Positions 35,320 to 44,597 are shown, numbered from the stretch's first letter. The stretch is 64,000 nucleotides of DNA from Paenibacillus polymyxa (GCF_018614975.1 NZ_JAGGNR010000047.1:37379-101378), one strand, 5' to 3'. The notes: a model not told the origin generated them from the sequence alone. Numbers and translations: made by a program.

Positions 35320-36159
35320 ATGGTTTGGAGAAATGTGAAATGGCCCATTTATCACCTGTTCGTTGCAGCTCTTGCCCTCCTGATGCTCTATCCCGTCCTG
35401 TGGATGTTATTCAGTTCATTCAAGGAAAGCCGTACGATATTCGTCACAGCGGATACCCTGTTTCCTGCGGAGTGGATCTGGAGCAACTATGTGGATGGCT
35501 GGAAAGGCACAGCTGGAAGACCGTTTATGGATTACATCACCAACTCACTTGTAATTGTAGTTATTTCCACTATCGGTGCCGTAATATCATCATCGCTGAT
35601 TGCTTTTGGTTTTGCCAGACTGAATTTCAAGGGACGCACGTTCTGGTTCTCCTTGATGATGTTAACGCTGATGCTGCCGCATGACGTGGTATTGGTTCCT
35701 CAGTACATTATCTTCACGAAGCTCGGCTGGCTGAACACTATATTGCCAATCGTTGTACCTACATTCTTCGGAATGCCATTTTTCATCTTCCTGATGGTAC
35801 AGTTCATTCGAACGATTCCGAAGGAGCTGGATGAGGCTGCAACCATCGATGGATGTAACAAATTCAGACTGTATATCCAGATTATTATGCCGCTCATCAA
35901 GTCTTCTCTGGCGACTGCAGCCATCTTCTCCTTCTACTGGAGATGGGAGGATCTGCTTGGTCCGGTATTGTACCTGAACTCGCCTGATAAATACACCGTG
36001 TCGATGGCGCTGAAAATGTTCCTCGATAGCGAATCTGCCTCCAACTGGGGTGCAATGTTCGCCATGTCCATCGTCAGTCTGGTTCCGGTTGTAGCTGTGT
36101 TCTTCATCTTCCAAAAACAAATTGTTCAAGGGATGAGCACCAGCGGATTGAAAGGATAA
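35320..36159 (+). CDS. yesQ: Sugar ABC transporter permease, YesQ-like
   Basis: A 279-residue partner permease with six helices and the EAA loop (LDEAATIDGCNKFRLYIQIIMPLI). The stop of the first permease and this start are 2 bases apart; GGAGGGAAG precedes the ATG. Together with yesO and yesP it forms the importer. Confidence 0.92.
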   Translation: MVWRNVKWPIYHLFVAALALLMLYPVLWMLFSSFKESRTIFVTADTLFPAEWIWSNYVDGWKGTAGRPFMDYITNSLVIVVISTIGAVISSSLIAFGFARLNFKGRTFWFSLMMLTLMLPHDVVLVPQYIIFTKLGWLNTILPIVVPTFFGMPFFIFLMVQFIRTIPKELDEAATIDGCNKFRLYIQIIMPLIKSSLATAAIFSFYWRWEDLLGPVLYLNSPDKYTVSMALKMFLDSESASNWGAMFAMSIVSLVPVVAVFFIFQKQIVQGMSTSGLKG

Positions 36160-36231
36160 GCCAGATTACTGTATCTTCGTATCTTCGCCCGAATGAACGT
36201 TTACAAAAGTTATCCAAGGAGGTTATCGCTT

Positions 36232-37473
36232 TTGAATAAAGCTCAGGGTAGTCAGGCCGTTGCCATGGGGGCAGCGGCAGAGGGCCAGGCAGTGTTCGTG
36301 ACCAGCTGGAAGTTTAACTTTGGACCGGACTCGGGAAGAGCAGATGAGACAGGGGATTATCTGAAAGTAACTGCAACAACCGCATATGAGGAACGCGGAG
36401 GATACGGATTCGAGGCAGGATCTCTGGTGTATGAGAAACAACGCATCGGAGAAGACGATGTGGCGGCTCCTACAAGACAACATCATAACAATTCGGGGCA
36501 GACAACCATGTCTGCCCGATTGCGTTCGGGCTTCTGTATTCCGCTCAAAGCATCGTTCATCGTGGATGTTCCCGACGGAACCTACCAAGTATTACTCGTT
36601 GCAGGTGATGAATTGGCTGAGACAGTAACCCGCGTGAAAGCTGGTGAAGGCAGGCTTGTACTGCCAACCATTCGCACACTTCCCGGACAATACGCAGAGG
36701 TTAGATTCTCGGTGGTTGTTCGCGGCGGCAGACTTCGTCTGTCATTCTCCGGTCCCGCGCCAAGAATTAATGCGTTAGAGATTACTCTTGCGAATCAGAC
36801 CATGACTGTATTTCTTGCCGGGGATTCAACCGTAACGGATCAGCCGGAAAGTGGTTATCCGTATTGCGGTTGGGGCCAGTTATTGCCAGCACAATTCAAA
36901 CATGATGTGGCAGTAGATAATCACGCCCAGTCAGGCAGAAGTTCCCGCAGTTTCATCAATGAAGGCAGACTCAGCGCCATTATGGAGCGAATCAAGCCCG
37001 ATGATTTTTTGTTTATTCAATTTGGACATAACGATGAGAAGCCGGACCCTGAACGTGGGACGGACCCATTCACAACATATAAGGAATATTTGAAAAAGTA
37101 TATCGACGCTGCACGCGAAGCCAAGGCTCGTCCGGTGCTCATAACCCCGGTACATCGCCGCTATTTTGCGGGTGATGGCACATTGACCGATACCCACGGT
37201 GATTATATCATCGCTGTGCGTGAGCTGGCAGAAGAGGAAGATGTTCCGCTGATCGATCTGGCTGAGCGCAGCCGTCTTCTGTTCGAACAGGCGGGCGTTG
37301 AAGGCACTAAGGACGACTTTATGTGGGTACTGCCAGGCGAGTATGTGAACTTTCCGTCGGGCGTGGAAGATAACACACATTTTCAGGAACGCGGTGCCCG
37401 CCGCCTTGCCCATTCGGTGGCAGAAGCCATCCGCGAGCTGCGACTTCAACCGTTGCAGATGTATCTGCGGTAG
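36232..37473 (+). CDS. yesT: Rhamnogalacturonan acetylesterase (YesT/RhgT-like)
   Basis: A 413-residue protein. The N-terminal part (about 20-190) is a beta-rich domain that resembles a galactose-binding-like module. The SGNH hydrolase domain follows: GDSTVTDQ (block I Ser), the Gly/Asn-type blocks in NHAQSGRSSRSF and IQFGHNDEKPDPE, and DNTHFQERGARRLA (Asp/His). It removes acetyl groups from rhamnogalacturonan. No signal peptide is seen, so it would work on imported oligomers. The start is the TTG at 36232, with AAGGAGG 9 bases upstream; an ATG at 36193 is before that site. Confidence 0.85.
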   Translation: MNKAQGSQAVAMGAAAEGQAVFVTSWKFNFGPDSGRADETGDYLKVTATTAYEERGGYGFEAGSLVYEKQRIGEDDVAAPTRQHHNNSGQTTMSARLRSGFCIPLKASFIVDVPDGTYQVLLVAGDELAETVTRVKAGEGRLVLPTIRTLPGQYAEVRFSVVVRGGRLRLSFSGPAPRINALEITLANQTMTVFLAGDSTVTDQPESGYPYCGWGQLLPAQFKHDVAVDNHAQSGRSSRSFINEGRLSAIMERIKPDDFLFIQFGHNDEKPDPERGTDPFTTYKEYLKKYIDAAREAKARPVLITPVHRRYFAGDGTLTDTHGDYIIAVRELAEEEDVPLIDLAERSRLLFEQAGVEGTKDDFMWVLPGEYVNFPSGVEDNTHFQERGARRLAHSVAEAIRELRLQPLQMYLR

Positions 37474-37479
37474 GTTCAT

Positions 37480-37645
37480 GTCTTGAATTATTAAGCGAGT
37501 TAAACGGAGTAACGAGCCAGCAAAAGTTGCCCAGCGAAAGAGCGAAGGCAATAATCTTTTAAATCAGTTCGGCGAGCGTAGCAGCGGCCCACAGCCCGAT
37601 CCGCCCGCGGAAGCGACTGCCCCGCGAGCCCATCGATTTTAATCT
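37480..37645. repeat. GC-rich intergenic element, possible dispersed repeat
   Basis: The 193-base gap between yesT and the ASRT gene has a segment of high GC content (37575-37635) with short GCG/CGG words, unlike the rest of the locus. It contains no open frame and no obvious terminator. I suspect a dispersed intergenic repeat, but a genome comparison is needed to say so. Confidence 0.35.
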
Positions 37646-37666
37646 AATTATTGGAGGATATACTCA

Positions 37667-38083
37667 ATGACATTGGACCCGACCAAACAAGGCAGCTCAG
37701 CCCATAAGAATGATCCCACAGGCACAGGTCATACCTACTGGGTTATCCCTGATGGTTACATCCCGCCGGAGAGCAGAGGCACACTGGAGAGTCATGAGAG
37801 CATCTGTGTATTAAACACAGGTATAACGGATGCGCAGTTGAGCATCACAATCTATTTTGAAGACAGAGAACCGCTTGAAGATATTGTGGCGGAGGTGCCA
37901 GCAAGAAGAACAAAACATATTCGTACCGCATCGCTCCAATCTGGAGAGCAGTCTATTCCGTCAGGCGTACCTTATGCGATCACTGTTTCAAGCAATATTC
38001 CTGTCATTATCCAGTACAGCCGTTTGGACACGACCCAGCCAGAATTGGCTCTGATGAGTGTGATGGCGTATCCAGTGAGATAA
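37667..38083 (+). CDS. Anabaena sensory rhodopsin transducer (ASRT) homologue
   Basis: A 138-residue soluble protein matching the ASRT family (TM1070-like). Key blocks are TYWVIPDGYIPPES, SHESICVLNTG, ITIYFEDREPLEDI, ARRTKHIRTASL, IPSGVPYAI and IIQYSRLDT. In Anabaena this protein couples a sensory rhodopsin to gene control and has DNA-binding potential. Homologues elsewhere are proposed to bind small molecules. No rhodopsin gene is near. The start follows GGAGG by 8 bases. It is downstream of the pectin-uptake genes, though a 193-base gap makes co-transcription uncertain. Confidence 0.88.
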   Translation: MTLDPTKQGSSAHKNDPTGTGHTYWVIPDGYIPPESRGTLESHESICVLNTGITDAQLSITIYFEDREPLEDIVAEVPARRTKHIRTASLQSGEQSIPSGVPYAITVSSNIPVIIQYSRLDTTQPELALMSVMAYPVR

Positions 38084-38112
38084 CATTACGACTTGGCATG
38101 AGTTTCAACATA

Positions 38113-38165
38113 CAAAAGAAGACCCGTAGACTTGCAACTATTGCAGGTCAAAGGTCTTCTTTTAT
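38113..38165. terminator. Bidirectional terminator
   Basis: Arms AAAAGAAGACC and GGTCTTCTTTT enclose GACTTGCA/TGCAGGTC, with T-runs on both strands. It separates the ASRT gene from the convergent ger remnant. Confidence 0.9.
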
Positions 38166-39016
38166 TTACTGTATTTATATGTGCTCGCATTAAGGATATC
38201 CACATGGACCTCCACTTTGCCAAGCTTGAAACGTTCGAGGGGATCCGCCCGTTGGGCGACTTCCTGTTCCCATAAGGGCAAATTGTGGCGATAGAGATGT
38301 TCCACCAGACCATACGAATCGATCTTGCGTGACTTGGTTTTTTCGAACGTATTTCGGATTTGAGATTCGATCTGTTTCTCGGCTGCTTGTTCCATAACAT
38401 GATGAGGCTGGATGTACCAGATGAACAGCAGTTCAAACATGCCTGCAAGACTGTAGACCATGCCATTCAGCACCGGTTGCCAGCCATGTTCTAACACAGG
38501 CAGAAGACGGCTGTAATCCTTGTATTGAGTGTTCACAATTGCAACATAGAAGCCCAGCAGTACCACCAGTGGAAGAATTAACCCCGCCGTAAATGCCAGC
38601 GAACGAATACCTTTATATGCTGCGTAGGCACAGAGGGACATGAGGGCAATACTGGTTACCAGAATTGGCGTTTCTGTCAGGTAATTTGTTTTAGCCCAAG
38701 TCGTGGTATCATGCAGTGTGAAAAAGATTACGCTTAGAAAAAAGAGACTATTCCCAACTCGAAAGAACAGGCCAATGGGCTTGCCGAGACGGGACGTTAA
38801 CCATTCGTGAAGGGTTTGATGCTGGAGGAAACGAGAGACATAAGCGAGCATTAGCGCAAATATGAGAAATGGTCCGGCTGATAGCAGGACGGAAATCCAG
38901 GAATCCCTTTTGGCCGCAGCCAAAAGGGCAGGAATAATGAGAACATGGCTGATCAAGCCAACGGACAACATGATCAGCATCATAGCTTGTAAGAATGAAG
39001 GTTGTGTTCGTTTCAT
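38162..39016 (-). CDS. Chimeric gerAB-gerAC remnant
   Basis: A 284-residue open frame. Residues 1 to about 205 match a GerAB germinant-receptor permease (six predicted helices, against about ten in the full-length protein of about 365 residues). From about residue 214 (KQIESQIRNTFEK) to the end it matches the soluble C-terminus of GerAC (IDSYGLVEHLY and a KVEVHVDIL ending), without the GerAC signal, lipobox or N-terminal domains. The join lies near 38377-38400. The simplest reading is an in-frame deletion that fused a gerAB gene to the end of the following gerAC gene. gerAA is not present nearby. The start with AAAGGGG is intact, so it may still be translated. A full receptor operon exists at 49-54 kb. 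Confidence 0.75.
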   Translation of the reverse strand: MKRTQPSFLQAMMLIMLSVGLISHVLIIPALLAAAKRDSWISVLLSAGPFLIFALMLAYVSRFLQHQTLHEWLTSRLGKPIGLFFRVGNSLFFLSVIFFTLHDTTTWAKTNYLTETPILVTSIALMSLCAYAAYKGIRSLAFTAGLILPLVVLLGFYVAIVNTQYKDYSRLLPVLEHGWQPVLNGMVYSLAGMFELLFIWYIQPHHVMEQAAEKQIESQIRNTFEKTKSRKIDSYGLVEHLYRHNLPLWEQEVAQRADPLERFKLGKVEVHVDILNASTYKYSK

Positions 39017-39085
39017 GCTGAGGCGTCCCCTTTTTCCAATAGACTGTCCTCAGCAGTGTTAACGTGAATGAAGCCCTTCATACCG

Positions 39086-40078
39086 TCAGTTGAAATAACG
39101 AATACCCATGGCTTCTCTTACCTCTAACATCGTTTCCCGGGCCGCTTTCCTGGCCTCACGGGTACCCTCAATAAGAATCTCTTTCACCTGATCATCACGC
39201 TGTTGATAATAATTCCGTCGTTCGCGAAAAGGAGCAAGCAGATCATTGATGGCTTCACCTGCGATCTGTTTACAATCTTTGCATCCAATCCGCCCCTGAC
39301 TGCAACTGGCATGTATTTCGTCTGCGTCCTCCTTGCGGAAAAGCTGATGATAGGCAAAAACAGGGCAGATATCCGGGTGTCCTGGATCAGAACGATGGAT
39401 GCGGGCAGGATCAGTCTTGGCCTTGATCAATTTGCCTTTTACATCTTCAGGACTTGCATTTAATGAGATCGCATTCCCCATGCTTTTGCTCATCTTACCA
39501 ACGCCATCCAGTCCTCCAAGGCGCTCTCCGGTCAAAATGCGGGGTTCGGGGAGAATGGGAGCGTATAACTCGTTGAACCGGCGAACCAATTTTCGTGCTG
39601 TCTCAATGTGAGGAATCTGATCTTCCCCTGCAGGAACAAGGGTGGCTTTACAGAATGCAATATCAGCAGCCTGACTGACTGGATATCCAAGAAATCCGTA
39701 GTACAGGTCGGTATATCCACGATCACGTGCTTCGCTCTTGATGGTCGGATTATGCCGGAGTGTATTGACGGTAACAAACATGGAGAAGATCACAGTCAAT
39801 TCCGCAATTTCCGGAATCATGGACTGAATGAACAGAGTAGCTTTGTTCGGATCAATGCCTACGGCGAGGTAATCAAGCGTGACTTGATGAACACTATCTG
39901 CAATCAGGCCAGGTTGATCATAGTGGGTGGTGAGTGCCTGAACATCTGCCAGTAAAATATAGGTTTTGTACTCTTCCTGCAATTGCACCCGACTGCGCAG
40001 GCTGCCTACGTAATGGCCGAGATGAAGTTGTCCGGTAGTCCGATCTCCTGTCAAAATAATATCCTTGTTTTTGTTCAT
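39086..40078 (-). CDS. trpS: Tryptophanyl-tRNA synthetase
   Basis: A 330-residue class I synthetase that charges tRNA-Trp. It has the HIGH-type LHLGHYVGSL near the N-terminus and VGKMSKSMGN. Normal length for a bacterial TrpS. The start follows AAAGGAG. A T-box leader (next entry) controls it. It follows the DMT transporter gene on the same strand, but the T-box promoter overlaps that gene's stop codon. Confidence 0.95.
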   Translation of the reverse strand: MNKNKDIILTGDRTTGQLHLGHYVGSLRSRVQLQEEYKTYILLADVQALTTHYDQPGLIADSVHQVTLDYLAVGIDPNKATLFIQSMIPEIAELTVIFSMFVTVNTLRHNPTIKSEARDRGYTDLYYGFLGYPVSQAADIAFCKATLVPAGEDQIPHIETARKLVRRFNELYAPILPEPRILTGERLGGLDGVGKMSKSMGNAISLNASPEDVKGKLIKAKTDPARIHRSDPGHPDICPVFAYHQLFRKEDADEIHASCSQGRIGCKDCKQIAGEAINDLLAPFRERRNYYQQRDDQVKEILIEGTREARKAARETMLEVREAMGIRYFN

Positions 40079-40172
40079 GGTTTATTCTCCTTTGGTTTTG
40101 TAATTTTTTAACTTTGAGCTGTCGCCACCAGCCGTCTTCCACGACCATCACCTCCTTTCAGCTTGCAAAAAA

Positions 40173-40548
40173 AATCAAAAAAGCTTCGTCTTTTATCCCA
40201 TTCCCCGGTTGGGAACAGAATAAAGGACGAAGCTTGTGCCTCGCGGTGCCACCTTCATTGGCCGCTCTGTTGCGGCCCACTTGAGGGATACGGATGAGGC
40301 ATCTACCAGGAGCCCGTTTATGAGCTTCCATGCCTATCGATATCCTGTCCATGGATAACGGCTGGACATGCCGCCTCGCCTACTGAAAGTGTGTATTCCT
40401 AGGAACGGATACAGACTCTGTTCAACTCGGAACTCCGAAGCCCATTTCCACATATCCGATGCACCGACTTCCACCACCCGCCGGCTCTCTGTAGCATCCT
40501 GACATACGTACTTCTCTTCATCATCGCGGATAACAAATGTTTACAATT
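40173..40548 (-). promoter_or_regulatory. T-box leader of trpS
   Basis: The conserved T-box sequence AAGGTGGCACCGCG is at 40255-40239 on the minus strand. It is followed by a terminator stem (AAGCTTCGTC.. pairing with GACGAAGCTT at 40234-40180) and a T-run. Stem I has the AGAGAGCCGG block and GGTGGAAG. TGG triplets lie in the expected specifier region near 40442-40450. Uncharged tRNA-Trp is expected to stabilise the antiterminator. Confidence 0.92.
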
Positions 40549-40554
40549 TCCAGA

Positions 40555-40563
40555 ATTATATCA
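40555..40563 (-). promoter_or_regulatory. Extended -10 promoter of trpS
   Basis: TGATATAAT on the minus strand; its TGA is also the stop codon of the DMT transporter gene. No strong -35 is seen. Confidence 0.55.
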
Positions 40564-41496
40564 CGCTTTGATTCCGGTGACCAGCCTGTGTTTGCGACCG
40601 CTCATATTGGTGCCGAGTACACCGGCGATGATTAGCAATGCACCAATATAGTGATGGCTACCAACGGGTTCATGCAATATCCATGCACCTCCTACGATGG
40701 AGATGAGCGTGGACAGATTGCTGAATACACTCATCTGCGAAGCCTCCAGATGAGTAAGGGCATAGCTCGCAAGCAGGGTAGAGATCATGGTTGAGAGAAT
40801 TGCCAGATAAGCGAGGGCACCCAGATAGGATGTATCTCCAAGCGGTTTAATGTAGTCCATCATGGAACCGCTGGACGCATGCCGGATCAGGGAAGCGGCG
40901 TTAAATACAATACAGCCAACCATCAGTGTGACCCAGGTTAACTCCATTGGTTTATACTTCTGGGTTAATGGTCTTGCAAGCACACCATACCCTGCAAAAC
41001 AGACTGTGGATAGCAGCAATAATGCAATCCCTCTCAGGTTACCTATAGACATGCCGCTTCCTTGCATTATGAAGATAAAAACTACTCCAGCGACAGACAG
41101 AAGCAGGAACAGCTTCTGCATCGTGGATGTGCGTTCCTTCAGGAAAACTGAAGCGAGAACGAGTGTGAATACAGGAGCCATAGCCTGAATAATTCCCGCT
41201 TCCGATGAGTTGGAAGAGACAAGTCCAAAGGCTTGAAAGGCAAAAAATAAGACGGGAGATAAAAGCCCAAGTGGAATGATTCGCCACAGATCACGAAGGC
41301 TCAGTCGGATTTTGATCCAGCCAAAAATGACAGGAATGCTGACAACGATCAGCGACAGCGCGAATCGGTGGGCAAGCACATCAATGGGATGTGCAACAGT
41401 GACAGTCATTTTAACAAATAAAAAAGATAGACCTATAATAGCTGCGTACAATACAGCTGCGATATAAGCGTATCCCCGAGTGTATGTTGTGTTCAT
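40561..41496 (-). CDS. EamA/DMT-superfamily transporter
   Basis: A 311-residue protein with ten predicted helices arranged as two EamA repeats (about 10-140 and 155-290). It exports or imports metabolites; the substrate is unknown. The start has GGAGGAG at 7 bases. The MocR regulator transcribed divergently from it is probably its controller. PLP-linked metabolites or amino acids are therefore a plausible substrate class. Confidence 0.88.
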   Translation of the reverse strand: MNTTYTRGYAYIAAVLYAAIIGLSFLFVKMTVTVAHPIDVLAHRFALSLIVVSIPVIFGWIKIRLSLRDLWRIIPLGLLSPVLFFAFQAFGLVSSNSSEAGIIQAMAPVFTLVLASVFLKERTSTMQKLFLLLSVAGVVFIFIMQGSGMSIGNLRGIALLLLSTVCFAGYGVLARPLTQKYKPMELTWVTLMVGCIVFNAASLIRHASSGSMMDYIKPLGDTSYLGALAYLAILSTMISTLLASYALTHLEASQMSVFSNLSTLISIVGGAWILHEPVGSHHYIGALLIIAGVLGTNMSGRKHRLVTGIKA

Positions 41497-41664
41497 GAAT
41501 GCTCCTCCAATACAGTAGTCATAGCGCTTTATCTTTCATTATCCTGAATTATGTCAGGTTCGAGGCACGTGCTAGCCTTATTCAATATACTGCCGGGTGC
41601 ATCGTGCTACAATAGATAAAAGGTTGAACTGTAACGGTACAATTGTGGGAGAGGGATGGGTGCA

Positions 41665-43050
41665 GTGAGAAAATACGAATTAATTGCCGAATCATTAAAG
41701 CAGTGGATTCAGGAACAGATGTTGCAGCAGGATCGTCGCCAGTGGGCAGATAAGGGCATCCGTCTTCCAGCCGTTCGAGTTGTAGCAGAACAATATCAAT
41801 GCAGTGTAAGCACGGCTATTCGTGCATATGAGTGGCTAGAGCAGCGGCATTTGGTGTATGCCATACCTCAATCCGGTTATTATGCCGTACAGAACGGGAC
41901 AGGTGCTCAGGACATGGACTGGCAGGGAGCGTTGGATTTTGCTTCCGCTGCTCCCGATCCAAGGGTGTTCCCTTATGCAGACTTTCGTCACTGTGTGGAT
42001 CAGGCGATGGAGAAGAAACAGGCAGAGTTATTCATGTATGGAACGGATCAGGGATTACCTTCGCTGATACTGCTGTTGCAGAAACAGTTTGCGGATTATC
42101 AGGTGTTTGCGAGAACAGAGCAGTTCTTTATCACGTCAGGTGTGCAACAGGCACTGGCTGTACTTGCATTGATGCCTTTTCCCAATGGAAAGAGAAAAGT
42201 ACTGCTTGAACTACCGACCTATCACAATATGCCTTCCCTACTGAGTGGATTGAATGTGCCGATTGCCGGTGTGAGGCGTGTTCTGGATGGGCTGGACTGG
42301 GCATCGCTTGAACGTCAGTTCGCTGAGGGAGATATCAAGTTTTTCTATGTCATGCCGCGCTTTCACAATCCAATTGGCACATCGTTGACTGTTGCTGACA
42401 AGAAGAGACTGATCCGGCTTGCACAGCGGTACGATGTCTATCTGGTAGAGGACGATTATCTGGCCGATCTGGAGGACAATACGAAACAGGACCCGCTATG
42501 GTCCTATGATACCGAAGGCCGGGTCATCTATCTGAAGAGTTACTCCAAAATTCTGTTTCCAGGTCTGCGCATTGGTGTAGCTGTTCTGCCCTCACCTCTA
42601 CTCCGGTCCTTTGGGGCTTATAAAAAAATGCTCGATATCGACACTTCCGTTCTGTCTCAAGCAGCTCTGGAGATTTATGTTCACAGCGGAATGTTTGCTC
42701 ATCACCGGAAAGTGATTCGGAACCGCTACGCTGCCCGGATGCACATGGTGCATGAGCAACTGGACTTCTATCCAGAATTTGCTCCGTTTATGGACGCTCC
42801 TCGAACAGGAGGGGAGCATACTATATTGCCTTTGGCGGGTGATATGCCAGTTCGTGTTCTGCTGTCCCGGCTGCAAAAGCGCGGAGTCATCGTTGATACG
42901 ACTAAACGGTATTATCCGGAGGGAACATATCAGGTGCATCAAGATCAAATGCTGCGCTTGAACATCTCCAATGTGCCGAAGCAGCGAATTGAGGAAGGGA
43001 TGCAGAAGATCCGGGAGGAAATTTTGAAACTTCAGATCAGGCAGAGATAA
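41665..43050 (+). CDS. MocR-type GntR regulator with aminotransferase-like domain
   Basis: A 461-residue protein. The N-terminal GntR helix-turn-helix (about 5-75; GIRLPAVRVVAEQYQCSVSTAIRAYEWLE) is followed by a fold-type I aminotransferase domain (about 95-455; VEDDYLADLE and the PLP Lys in YLKSYSKILFPGLRIG). MocR proteins use PLP as effector. The GTG at 41665 is preferred for spacing from GGGAGAGGG; an ATG at 41656 is too close. The divergent transporter gene is the natural target. Confidence 0.9.
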   Translation: MRKYELIAESLKQWIQEQMLQQDRRQWADKGIRLPAVRVVAEQYQCSVSTAIRAYEWLEQRHLVYAIPQSGYYAVQNGTGAQDMDWQGALDFASAAPDPRVFPYADFRHCVDQAMEKKQAELFMYGTDQGLPSLILLLQKQFADYQVFARTEQFFITSGVQQALAVLALMPFPNGKRKVLLELPTYHNMPSLLSGLNVPIAGVRRVLDGLDWASLERQFAEGDIKFFYVMPRFHNPIGTSLTVADKKRLIRLAQRYDVYLVEDDYLADLEDNTKQDPLWSYDTEGRVIYLKSYSKILFPGLRIGVAVLPSPLLRSFGAYKKMLDIDTSVLSQAALEIYVHSGMFAHHRKVIRNRYAARMHMVHEQLDFYPEFAPFMDAPRTGGEHTILPLAGDMPVRVLLSRLQKRGVIVDTTKRYYPEGTYQVHQDQMLRLNISNVPKQRIEEGMQKIREEILKLQIRQR

Positions 43051-43078
43051 TTTGAAGAATCGGAATGTCCGTAAATAA

Positions 43079-43122
43079 CAAAAGGCGTCCACACAAGTTA
43101 ATCACTTGTTGGACGCCTTTTC
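43079..43122. terminator. Bidirectional terminator
   Basis: Stem AAAGGCGTCCA-CACAAGT and ACTTGT-TGGACGCCTTT, with T-runs on both strands. It sits between the convergent MocR gene and hemL. Confidence 0.9.
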
Positions 43123-43133
43123 CATAAGATGTT

Positions 43134-43175
43134 ATCCATCTATCATACAGCTTGTACGCTATATGGTAGATGGAT
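43134..43175. repeat. Long hairpin downstream of hemL
   Basis: Arms of 18 bases, ATCCATCTATCATACAGC and GCTATATGGTAGATGGAT, with one mismatch and one wobble and a 6-base loop. There is no T-run. It precedes the terminator on the hemL transcript. Confidence 0.6.
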
Positions 43176-43185
43176 ATAATCCGAT

Positions 43186-44505
43186 TTATTCCTGAGCCAT
43201 CGCTTTGAAGGAAGCTTCTGCGGCTTCCAATGTAGCCTGAACATCCTCGTCTGTATGAGCCGTGGTCAGGAACCAAGCCTCATATTTGGATGGAGCGAGG
43301 TTAATGCCACGGTCCAGCATGTGACGGAAGAAGGAAGCGAAGCGTTCCCCATCCGTGTCCTGGGCATGATCGTAGTTCGTCACAGGATGATCACAGAAAT
43401 GGGTGGAGAATGCACCGCGAATCCGGTTAATTGTCAGCGCAATCCCATGACGGTCAGCAGAAGCTTGCAGACCTGCCGTGAGGTCGATAGCAAGGCGTTC
43501 CATCTCTTCGTATACACCCGCGCCTTGCAGGACCTCCAGACATGCGATACCAGCCGAGATGGATGCAGGGTTACCAGCCATCGTTCCCGCCTGATAAGCC
43601 GGCCCAAGCGGAGCAACCTGCTCCATAACGTGTTTGCGTCCGCCGTAAGCACCGATTGGCAGGCCGCCACCAATAATTTTACCAAGAGCCGTCAGATCCG
43701 GTTCAATCTCCGCATGGTTATTGAGTCCGGCATATGTCTGTGTAGAACCGTAATGGAAACGGAAAGCCGTAATGACCTCGTCATAGATCACCAGTGAGCC
43801 GTTAGCACGTGTCATGGCACAGAGGCCTTCCAGGAATCCAGGCTCCGGCATAACCATACCGAAGTTACCAACGATCGGCTCAACCATGACCGCGGCAACA
43901 TCATCACCCCAGTGCTCCAAAGCATCCTTCAGGGCTTCCAGATCATTGTAGGGCACAGTAATGACTTCTTGTGCAATACTGGCTGGAACTCCCGCACTGT
44001 CAGGAATTCCGAGCGTGGACGGGCCAGAACCGGCAGCCACAAGCACCAGATCCGAGTGACCATGGTAACATCCGGCGAATTTTACGATCTTGTTGCGTTT
44101 GGTGTAGGCACGAGCGACCCGAATCGTGGTCATAACCGCTTCTGTACCGGAGTTTACAAAACGAACTTTATCCATGGAAGGAATAGCTTCCTTCAGCATT
44201 TTGGCGAGCTTGATCTCAAGCTCTGTTGGGGTACCGTACAGCACGCCATTTGCTGCTGCTTCCGTAATGGCCTGCGTGATATGAGGGTGGGCATGTCCTG
44301 TAACAATTGGACCGTAAGCGGCCAGATAATCAATATAACGGTTGTCATCGACATCCCAGAAGTGGGCGCCTTGGGCTTTTTTCATAAATACAGGTGCACC
44401 ACCACCAACGGCTTTGAACGAGCGTGATGGGCTGTTAACACCTCCTACAATATGTTCAAGTGCTTCTGCGTATAGAAGTTCGGAACGGGAACGTGATGGT
44501 TTCAT
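43186..44505 (-). CDS. hemL: Glutamate-1-semialdehyde 2,1-aminomutase
   Basis: A 439-residue PLP enzyme that converts glutamate-1-semialdehyde to 5-aminolevulinate for heme. PLP Lys is in DLTALGKIIGGGLPIGAYGG. Also visible are FVNSGTEAVMTTIRVAR and GCYHGHSDLVL. The length fits. The gene stands alone; other hem genes are not in the window, and Firmicutes often keep a second hemL-like copy elsewhere. Confidence 0.94.
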   Translation of the reverse strand: MKPSRSRSELLYAEALEHIVGGVNSPSRSFKAVGGGAPVFMKKAQGAHFWDVDDNRYIDYLAAYGPIVTGHAHPHITQAITEAAANGVLYGTPTELEIKLAKMLKEAIPSMDKVRFVNSGTEAVMTTIRVARAYTKRNKIVKFAGCYHGHSDLVLVAAGSGPSTLGIPDSAGVPASIAQEVITVPYNDLEALKDALEHWGDDVAAVMVEPIVGNFGMVMPEPGFLEGLCAMTRANGSLVIYDEVITAFRFHYGSTQTYAGLNNHAEIEPDLTALGKIIGGGLPIGAYGGRKHVMEQVAPLGPAYQAGTMAGNPASISAGIACLEVLQGAGVYEEMERLAIDLTAGLQASADRHGIALTINRIRGAFSTHFCDHPVTNYDHAQDTDGERFASFFRHMLDRGINLAPSKYEAWFLTTAHTDEDVQATLEAAEASFKAMAQE

Positions 44506-44597
44506 AAGATAACTTCCTTTCGTAATTCAAAATATGATAAAGGTACAAACCATAGAAAGATATGATGATTTTCTCATAATATTATAGCCGGGCACAA

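Noticed and set aside
36186..36200. A cre site before yesT (TGAACGTTTACA)
   Set aside because: It is two bases short of the consensus spacing, so it does not fit the CcpA site.
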